Shown here in pieces: positions 49,498 to 54,554 of a stretch of DNA of 54,554 nt (the first letter of the stretch is position 1; each line of letters begins with the position of its first letter). The stretch is from assembly GCA_947625355.1 (NCBI GenBank), contig CANQOA010000010.1, forward strand, positions 1 to 54,554, given 5' to 3'. This DNA comes from an uncultured Oscillospiraceae bacterium. GTDB lineage: Bacteria > Bacillota > Clostridia > Oscillospirales > Oscillospiraceae. A program made the position numbers and the translations under genes. The notes beneath the pieces were generated by a model. The model searched no databases. It worked only from the letters and a program-made list of their open reading frames with translations, and had not been told where the DNA came from.

Positions 49498-50331
49498 TCA
49501 GGGCGCGTCGCCCTGGGCAGCGGCCTGCTCCAGGCTCTGGCGCACCATCTCTCCCAGCTGCTTGGTGCTGGAGGCGGCCACCGTGTCCCGCTCGATGCGC
49601 TGGCAGAAATCCAGCGTCACGTCCGTGCGCCGCCAGGGGACGTTGGCGCCGATCTTTTCCGTGCCGGTGACGCAGACCACCACTATGGGCACTTTGGCCC
49701 GCTGGGCGATCTTGAACACCGCGTTATGGAACGGCAGCAGCTCCCGGCCCTTGCTGCGGGTGCCCTCGGGATAGATGCCCACGTTCACCACGTTGTTTTT
49801 CAAAAGGTCCGCCGCCGCGTTGATGGTGGCGATGGCCTTGCGGGGATCCTCCCGGTCGATGGTGAGGAAATTGGCCCGGTGGATCATCGGCACCAGCGGC
49901 AGCTTCATATTCTCCGGCTTGGTCACGAAAGCGACGTCCACGCCCCGCTGGCGCATGGCCCACAGCGTGGCGATGGGATCGTAGTTGCTGCGGTGGTTGC
50001 CCACCAGCAGGAAGGGTCCTCCCGGGACGTTCTTCCAGCCCTTCACCGTGATGCGCAGCCGCCCGATCCGGCACAGCAGCCCCACGATGGTCATCACGAT
50101 CCACCGGATGCCGGGATGGTCCTCCGTCACCGGCTCGTCCAGATCCACGGTCAGCCCCGCGATCCAGATGCCGACCACCCACAGCACCACCAGCCCCAGC
50201 GCCCACGCGATCGTCAGAGCGGCAAACACCGCCCCCTGGGCCCAGCCCCGGCAGCCGGTGGCCCAGGTACAGAGCATCGCCGCCAGCATCGCCAGCAGCC
50301 ACATCCACAGCAGGTCCTCTCCCTTTTTCAT
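49498..50331 (-). CDS. plsC: 1-acyl-sn-glycerol-3-phosphate acyltransferase family protein
   Basis: A 277-residue membrane acyltransferase expected to make phosphatidic acid from lysophosphatidate. Two N-terminal helices (about 8-28 and 33-60) precede the catalytic domain with NHRSNYD (HX4D), FVTKPENMKLPLV, NFLTIDRED and IYPEGTRSKG. The start at 50329-50331 was chosen by alignment and the promoter position; the frame upstream is the antisense of trmB. Acyl specificity cannot be told. Confidence 0.9.
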   Translation of the reverse strand: MKKGEDLLWMWLLAMLAAMLCTWATGCRGWAQGAVFAALTIAWALGLVVLWVVGIWIAGLTVDLDEPVTEDHPGIRWIVMTIVGLLCRIGRLRITVKGWKNVPGGPFLLVGNHRSNYDPIATLWAMRQRGVDVAFVTKPENMKLPLVPMIHRANFLTIDREDPRKAIATINAAADLLKNNVVNVGIYPEGTRSKGRELLPFHNAVFKIAQRAKVPIVVVCVTGTEKIGANVPWRRTDVTLDFCQRIERDTVAASSTKQLGEMVRQSLEQAAAQGDAP

Positions 50332-50355
50332 CCGCGACCCCCCATTCCCTTTGGC

Positions 50356-50384
50356 ATTGTATAACAAAACCCCTCCCATGTCAA
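50356..50384 (-). promoter_or_regulatory. Promoter of plsC
   Basis: On the minus strand a perfect TTGACA (complement of 50379-50384) and TACAAT (complement of 50356-50361) are 17 bases apart, 24 bases before the start codon. Confidence 0.75.
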
Positions 50385-50399
50385 ACCGGCCGCCCGGCC

Positions 50400-50428
50400 T
50401 TGCAAATCGCCGCGGGAGCGGATATAAT
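50400..50428 (+). promoter_or_regulatory. Promoter of trmB
   Basis: TTGCAA (50400-50405) and a perfect TATAAT (50423-50428) are 17 bases apart, 29 bases before the ATG. Confidence 0.7.
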
Positions 50429-50457
50429 GGGAAAAACTGCCGACGGAGGCGCTGTCT

Positions 50458-51153
50458 ATGCGGATGCGCAACAAGAAAAACCTCATACCCCGGATGGAGA
50501 GATGCGCGGCGGTGCAGGTGTTCGAGCCGGCCGCCCTGCGGGGCGGCTGGGCCGGGCTGGTCCCGGGCCGGACGGAGGTCCGGGCCGAGATGGGCTGCGG
50601 CAAGGGCGCCTTCACCGTGGGCGTGGCCAACGCGGAGCCCCAGGCGCTGATCGTGGCCCTGGAGAAGGTGCCAAACGCCATGGTCACCGCCATGGAGCGG
50701 GCCTGCGCCGAGGGCGTGGAGAACGTGCGCTTCATCGACACGGACGTGAAAAACCTGCCGGACATCTTCGCCCCCGGCGAGGTGTCGGTGATCTATATCA
50801 ACTTCCCCGACCCCTGGCCCCGGAAAAAGGAGGCCAAGCACCGGCTCACCGCCCCCAGCTTCCTGGCCATGTACTGGGACATCCTGCCCATCGGCGGGCG
50901 CATCGAGTACAAGACCGATCAGCCGTGGCTGTTCGACTGGTCCCTGGAGCAGTTCGCCGCCCTGGGCTACGAGCTGCGGGAGGTGACAAGGGACCTGCAC
51001 GGGGCCGGCCCCGTGGGCATCATGACCAACTACGAGGCCAAGTTCCACGACCAGGGCGTCCCCATCCACCGGTGTGTGGCCGTAAAGACGAAGGCCGAGC
51101 ACGAGCCCCTGCCCGAGCCGGAGAAAAAGTCCGCCCAGGAGGCCGCCCCATGA
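50458..51153 (+). CDS. trmB: tRNA (guanine-N7)-methyltransferase
   Basis: Methylates G46 in the variable loop of tRNAs. The 231-residue product has the SAM-binding EMGCGKGAF, a variant of the usual EIGxGKG, then YINFPDPWPRKKEAKHRLT, the family's central motif, and TNYEAKFHDQGVPIHR near the end. The C-terminal tail is charged and variable. A second in-frame ATG is two codons later. The stop overlaps the next start (ATGA). Confidence 0.94.
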   Translation: MRMRNKKNLIPRMERCAAVQVFEPAALRGGWAGLVPGRTEVRAEMGCGKGAFTVGVANAEPQALIVALEKVPNAMVTAMERACAEGVENVRFIDTDVKNLPDIFAPGEVSVIYINFPDPWPRKKEAKHRLTAPSFLAMYWDILPIGGRIEYKTDQPWLFDWSLEQFAALGYELREVTRDLHGAGPVGIMTNYEAKFHDQGVPIHRCVAVKTKAEHEPLPEPEKKSAQEAAP

Positions 51154-52322
51154 GCGCCCGCGGCCGGGAGCGCATGGCCGCGCCGGACGTGCTGCGGGTG
51201 GCCAGCATCTTCATCGTGGCCTGGTTCCACATCTGGCAGCAGAGCTGGCTGGACCCAGGATTCTTCATCGGAGGACATTATGTAAACTTGCAGCAGATCA
51301 TCCGCCACGGCTACATGATGGTGGACGAGCTGCTGCTCCTGTCGGGCTTTCTGCTGGCGCTGCCGGCGGCCCGGCGGCACATCCGGGGCCGGGAGCTGGA
51401 GCCGCCGGAGGATTTTTACCGCAAGCGGTTTTGGCGCATCGTGCCGTCCTATTATCTGATGCTCCTGCTGCTGTTGGCGCTGTGGGTCATGCCCCAGAAG
51501 CTCTATCCCAGCGGCTGGGCCATGGCCAAGGACCTGTGGGCCCACCTGACCTTCACCCACACGTTCACCTTCGACACCTATCTGCTCTCGCCCTTTTTCG
51601 GCGGGCTGTGGACTCTGGCGGTGGAGGTGCAGTTCTATGTGCTGTGGCCCCTGCTGGCCCGGGTCTATGTGAAAAAGCCCGCGCGGGTGTGCGCGGCGCT
51701 GATCGTGATCGCCTTCACCTTCCGGGCGTGGGTCTATGGGGAGCCGGACTGCTCCATGTATTTCAACCAGCTGCCCGCCCAGCTGGACCTGTATGCCTGC
51801 GGGCTGGCGGCGGCGCTGATCTTCGCCCGGCTGGAGGCGGCGGGAAAGCCCGGGCCGGCGGCGCGCCGGTGGCTGGCCCCGGTGGGGATGCTGGTCTGCT
51901 TCGCCGGGATGCTGTGGATCATGTACCTGCAGCCGGTGCCCACCACGGGCTATGAGCCGATCCGCCACGGGCAGATGGACGGCCGGCTGCCGCTGGGGCT
52001 GCTGGGCGGATGCTTCTTGGTGTGCGGCTGTCTGGCCCCGCCCAGGATGGCCCGCGCTCTGGGCAATCCCGTCACCCGGTTTTTGGCGGACATCTCCTTC
52101 AACTTCTACATGTGGCACCAGTTTTTGGCCTGCCGGTTCAAGGACTGGCACATCCCCGCCTACACGGCGGAGCTGCCCAACCAGGCGTATGAGCAGCCCT
52201 GGCAGACGATCTACACCTATGTGTGCTTTCTGGGCGCCGCGGCGGTGGCCGCCGCGTTCACCTATCTTTGGGAAAAGCCTATCCAGCGCCTGGCTCTCGA
52301 AAGGAAAAAGGGCGGGGAATGA
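51150..52322 (+). CDS. Acyltransferase 3 family membrane protein
   Basis: A 390-residue membrane protein with about ten helices of the acyltransferase 3 family, which O-acetylate surface sugars or lipids. The N-terminal VLRVASIFIVAWFHIWQQSW carries the conserved His in the first helix, and YRKRFWRIVPSYYLMLL and TLAVEVQFYVLWPLL are the other typical stretches; SFNFYMWHQF lies near the C-terminus. Its target is unknown. The ATG overlaps the trmB stop, so expression is coupled. Confidence 0.87.
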   Translation: MSARGRERMAAPDVLRVASIFIVAWFHIWQQSWLDPGFFIGGHYVNLQQIIRHGYMMVDELLLLSGFLLALPAARRHIRGRELEPPEDFYRKRFWRIVPSYYLMLLLLLALWVMPQKLYPSGWAMAKDLWAHLTFTHTFTFDTYLLSPFFGGLWTLAVEVQFYVLWPLLARVYVKKPARVCAALIVIAFTFRAWVYGEPDCSMYFNQLPAQLDLYACGLAAALIFARLEAAGKPGPAARRWLAPVGMLVCFAGMLWIMYLQPVPTTGYEPIRHGQMDGRLPLGLLGGCFLVCGCLAPPRMARALGNPVTRFLADISFNFYMWHQFLACRFKDWHIPAYTAELPNQAYEQPWQTIYTYVCFLGAAAVAAAFTYLWEKPIQRLALERKKGGE

Positions 52323-52368
52323 CCTGCGCGGCATGCCCAAGAAGGCTCGACCCGGGCAGACAAAGTAT

Positions 52369-52400
52369 CGGCGCGGCCGGAGATGCCTCCGACCGCGCCG
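52369..52400. repeat. GC-rich hairpin between convergent genes
   Basis: Fourteen bases (52369-52382) pair with 52387-52400, with one G-U pair in the minus-strand RNA and loop of four. No T-tract follows closely, so it is a weak terminator candidate for the DUF4358 and acyltransferase genes. Confidence 0.5.
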
Positions 52401-52407
52401 GTCATAT

Positions 52408-52872
52408 TTATTTCCCCTTGAACGCCTCGGCGGGGGACGTCAGATCCTCCGGCGTCACGAACAGGCACACGTAGTTGTCCCGCGTGACGATCTCCGAGCC
52501 GTTCTTCCAGCCCTCGATGGACTCCGGGTACCAGGCCCCGCCGGCCACCTGGTCGTCGATGCGCTTCTGGAAGATGGCCTGCACTGTCTCCACGTCCTTG
52601 GCGTCGGCCACCTCCACCATGGCGATCTCGCAGGGGGTGAAGGACACCGCCGCGGTGTACAGCACCGACTGCTTGCGCTCGATGGCGCCGAGGCCCGGAT
52701 AGATGTCCTCCACCATCTCGTCCGACAGCTCCATCATCATGGGGAAGTCCTCCCCGGTCGCCTCGTCATAAAAGGCGGCCAGATCCAGGGAGAACCCATC
52801 CTTCTTTCCCCCGCAGGACGTCAGGCCCAGCACCAAACACAGAGCCAGCAAAAATGTGAGTAACCGTTTCAT
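52408..52872 (-). CDS. DUF4358 family lipoprotein (second copy)
   Basis: A 154-residue lipoprotein with signal peptide RLLTFLLALCLVLGLTSC and lipobox LTSC (Cys at about 20). The mature part shows DUF4358 features: MMMELSDEMVEDIYPGLG, LYTAAVSFTPCEIAMVEV and FQKRIDDQVAGGAWYPES. It is a clearer member of the family than the one at 8737-9207. Function unknown. It appears as a single gene downstream of the EamA gene on the same strand. Confidence 0.85.
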   Translation of the reverse strand: MKRLLTFLLALCLVLGLTSCGGKKDGFSLDLAAFYDEATGEDFPMMMELSDEMVEDIYPGLGAIERKQSVLYTAAVSFTPCEIAMVEVADAKDVETVQAIFQKRIDDQVAGGAWYPESIEGWKNGSEIVTRDNYVCLFVTPEDLTSPAEAFKGK

Positions 52873-52949
52873 CGATCGTTCCTTTCTTTTTCTCTTCGGC
52901 CCCCGGCCGGGCCTGTCCTTTGGACGGCCGGAGCGGGAAAAAGTTCCCG

Positions 52950-53834
52950 TTATTTCTTTCGCTGCGGCGCGTTCAAAAGCACGATGGCCGCAAAGATCAG
53001 CGCGATGCCGGCGGCGTTTTTCAGCCCCAGCGTCTCATGGAACACCAGGATCCCCGCGATGGTGGCCACCATGGGCTCGGCAAAGGCCAGCACCGACGCC
53101 TTGCCCGCCTCCACCTTCTCCAGTCCCGTGGTATAGCACACATAGGGCATGAAAGTGGACGCCAGCCCCAGCCCCAGCGCGGGCCAGACCGCCCCGGGCG
53201 AGGCGGCCAGCGCTTTCACAGCGCCGCCCAGATCCGCGAAGGGGGCCAGGCAGACCGTGGACACCAGGAAGGTATAGAAGATCAGCGTGAAGGTGTGGTA
53301 CTTTTTCAGCGCCGCCTTGCCGAAGATGCTGTAGGTGGCATAGCCGAAGCCCGCGCCGATGCCCACCAGCAGCGCCTTGGGGCTGACGCCTCCCGCGGCA
53401 AAGCCGCTGACCAGCACGCATCCGGCAAAGGCCAGGACCAGCGCCGCCAGCTTGCGGCCCGTGACGGGCTCATGGAAGAATACCGCGCTCATGAGCATGA
53501 CGAAGCAGGGCGCCGTATACAGCAGGATGCTGGCCACCGCCAGGGTGGTCATCTGGATGGCGGAGAAGTAGCATACGTTGAAAAACACGATGCTCACCAG
53601 CCCGGTCCCCAGAAACACCCAGCAGTCCCGGAGCTCTACCCGGAACAGGCGCCGGTCCCTCACCGCCAGCAGCAGCCCCATGCACACCAGCACCGTGACG
53701 CTGCGCACGAAGGTCATCTGCATGGAGCTGAGCCCCGCCGCGGCCAGCGGCCGGGAGAACACCCCAATCACGCCCCAACCGGCGGCCGCCAGCAGGATCA
53801 GCGCCACCGAGACCCAGCTCTTATCCTTTTTCAC
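52950..53834 (-). CDS. EamA/DMT superfamily transporter
   Basis: A 294-residue membrane protein with ten predicted helices in two EamA repeats. The first repeat starts with VALILLAAAGWGVIGVFSRP and the second with ALLVGIGAGFGYATYSIFGK; FAEPMVATIAGILVFHE is the typical end of the second. Such carriers export metabolites or amino acids; the substrate is unknown. I chose the GTG at 53832-53834, with GAGAGGTGGGA upstream; an ATG 15 codons earlier (53879) is the alternative. Confidence 0.9.
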   Translation of the reverse strand: MKKDKSWVSVALILLAAAGWGVIGVFSRPLAAAGLSSMQMTFVRSVTVLVCMGLLLAVRDRRLFRVELRDCWVFLGTGLVSIVFFNVCYFSAIQMTTLAVASILLYTAPCFVMLMSAVFFHEPVTGRKLAALVLAFAGCVLVSGFAAGGVSPKALLVGIGAGFGYATYSIFGKAALKKYHTFTLIFYTFLVSTVCLAPFADLGGAVKALAASPGAVWPALGLGLASTFMPYVCYTTGLEKVEAGKASVLAFAEPMVATIAGILVFHETLGLKNAAGIALIFAAIVLLNAPQRKK

Positions 53835-53927
53835 GGCTCCCACCTCTCTCCCGCGGCGCGACGGCGCATCGCTTTTCATTCATTAATATAACACACCCGC
53901 CCGTGGAAATCCATTCCCTTCCCGCAG

Positions 53928-54166
53928 AAAAAGAGCCATCCGGGAGGATGGCTCTTTTTCAGACTGTCAAAGAATGGGTGAAAGGGAGCGAAGGCCGGTC
54001 AGGCCGAGCCGCGCGGCGGGCCGCGCGCTAATCCAAAAGCCGCAGAGCGTCAGGCTTTTGGATTATGCCGGCGTGATTCACTCCCGCCGAGCAGATCCGA
54101 TCGAGCGGTCAAAAAACTCGTTTTTTGACAAGCTCAAAAAGAGCCATCCCAGAGGATGGCTCTTTT
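53928..54166. other. Cluster of hairpins with two near-identical terminators
   Basis: This gene-free stretch behind etfA contains five stem-loops. Two are near-identical terminators (AAAAAGAGCCATCC at 53928-53941 with 53946-53959; AAAAGAGCCATCC at 54137-54149 with 54154-54166). Between them are a GC stem (54010-54027), a 13-bp repeat TAATCCAAAAGCC (54029-54041 with 54053-54065) and GTCAAAAAA/TTTTTTGAC (54108-54129). The right terminator, with T-tract on the minus strand, ends etfA. The purpose of the rest is unclear. Confidence 0.7.
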
Positions 54167-54185
54167 CGTATGGTCTTGCGTTGCC

Positions 54186-54554
54186 TTACTTGGCGGCCTT
54201 GGCGGCCCGGATCGCCTCCGTCAGCATCGGCGTCACCTTGAACAGGTCCCCGCAGATGCCGTAGTCCGCGATCTCGAAGATCGGCGCCGTCTCGTTCTTG
54301 TTCACCGCGATGATGCACTCAGAGTCCTGCATGCCAGCCTTGTGCTGGATGGCCCCGGAAATGCCCAGCGCGATGTATACCTTCGGGTGCACCGTCTTGC
54401 CCGTTTGGCCCACCTGGTGGTCAGCGCTCAGCCATCCGGAGTCGATCACCGCGCGAGAGCCGCCGACAACGCCGCCCAGCTCTTCCGCCAGCTCCTCCGC
54501 CAGCTTGATGCCGCCTTCCACGTCCTTGCTGATGCCACGGCCCACAGAGACGAT
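54186..54554 (-). CDS. etfA: Electron transfer flavoprotein subunit alpha (C-terminal part)
   Basis: The C-terminal 122 residues of EtfA, open at the right edge. This part is the FAD-binding domain: SVGRGI at the start, then [40 protein letters not shown] and [13 protein letters not shown]. In Clostridia EtfAB partners with acyl-CoA dehydrogenases, for example in electron-bifurcating butyryl-CoA formation, but the partner genes lie outside the window. Confidence 0.95.
   Translation of the reverse strand: MVSVGRGISKDVEGGIKLAEELAEELGGVVGGSRAVIDSGWLSADHQVGQTGKTVHPKVYIALGISGAIQHKAGMQDSECIIAVNKNETAPIFEIADYGICGDLFKVTPMLTEAIRAAKAAK

Overview
The window reads as chromosome of a high-GC member of the Clostridia, most likely a gut Oscillospiraceae (Flavonifractor/Oscillibacter-like). 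The grounds are strong G/C at third codon positions, sigma-A promoters of the TTGACA-17-TATAAT kind, Gram-positive ribosome binding sites, frequent GTG/TTG starts, a 2-oxoacid:ferredoxin oxidoreductase operon, an Etf gene, DUF4358 lipoproteins, and NusG-II/Gx-transporter and FHA-SEDS/PBP gene pairs. The genus is inferred from gene content only. I see no IS element, integrase, CRISPR array or rRNA.

Layout. 1-2.3 kb: the 3' end of a class II glycyl-tRNA synthetase, a small membrane protein and a shortened NadE-like protein that has lost its catalytic motifs. 2.3-7.8 kb (minus): a tightly overlapping peptide/nickel-type ABC transporter operon (oppABCDF) ending in sfsA. 7.9-10.2 kb (minus): tcdA, a DUF4358 lipoprotein and a membrane-anchored SGNH hydrolase. 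10.3-15.7 kb (plus): recJ-relA-dtd-MBL hydrolase, from a clear promoter to a terminator. 15.7-16.3 kb: an XRE regulator and a 50-residue protein, enclosed by two identical 36-bp terminators. 16.9-21.6 kb (minus): CoA-transferase, P-loop ATPase, ferredoxin and the alpha, beta and gamma subunits of a 2-oxoacid:ferredoxin oxidoreductase. 21.7-22.7 kb: a short pyruvate kinase. 22.8-24.2 kb: a phage-like switch made of an S24-type repressor and a divergent phage-type sigma-like regulator around a three-operator region. 24.2-26.2 kb: a zinc-ribbon/SH3b protein and a PurN-like protein with altered catalytic residues. 26.5-27.4 kb: rplM-rpsI with a probable L13 leader. 27.5-29.3 kb (minus): macro-domain fusion protein plus vWA protein, the latter with its ribosome binding site inside a long hairpin. 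29.5-32.7 kb: tspO, nagBA and a shrunken solute-binding protein. 32.9-33.5 kb: tRNA-Thr(CGT) and an AT-rich gene-free stretch. 33.5-44.8 kb: radC, a SEDS glycosyltransferase, DUF975, Gx transporter and NusG-II genes, an FHA-SEDS/PBP pair, then ABC-F, YdcF-like, threonine ammonia-lyase and RidA. 44.8-48.6 kb (minus): Mrp ATPase, response regulator, histidine kinase and an anchored exported protein in one likely operon. 48.7-54.6 kb: membrane protein, PlsC, trmB, acyltransferase, a second DUF4358 lipoprotein, an EamA transporter, a cluster of hairpins and the 3' part of etfA.

How the genes fit together. Most of the window is housekeeping: translation, stringent response, cell wall synthesis and amino-acid fermentation. 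The 2-oxoacid oxidoreductase and CoA-transferase could together turn amino-acid-derived 2-oxoacids into acyl-CoA and then free acid, with electrons going to ferredoxin; etfA at the right edge is compatible with this. The best candidates for something undescribed are the macro/vWA pair with its hairpin leader, the S24 switch, the terminator-flanked XRE cassette, and several enzyme-family members with lost catalytic residues or domains (NadE-like, PurN-like, short pyruvate kinase, shrunken solute-binding protein).
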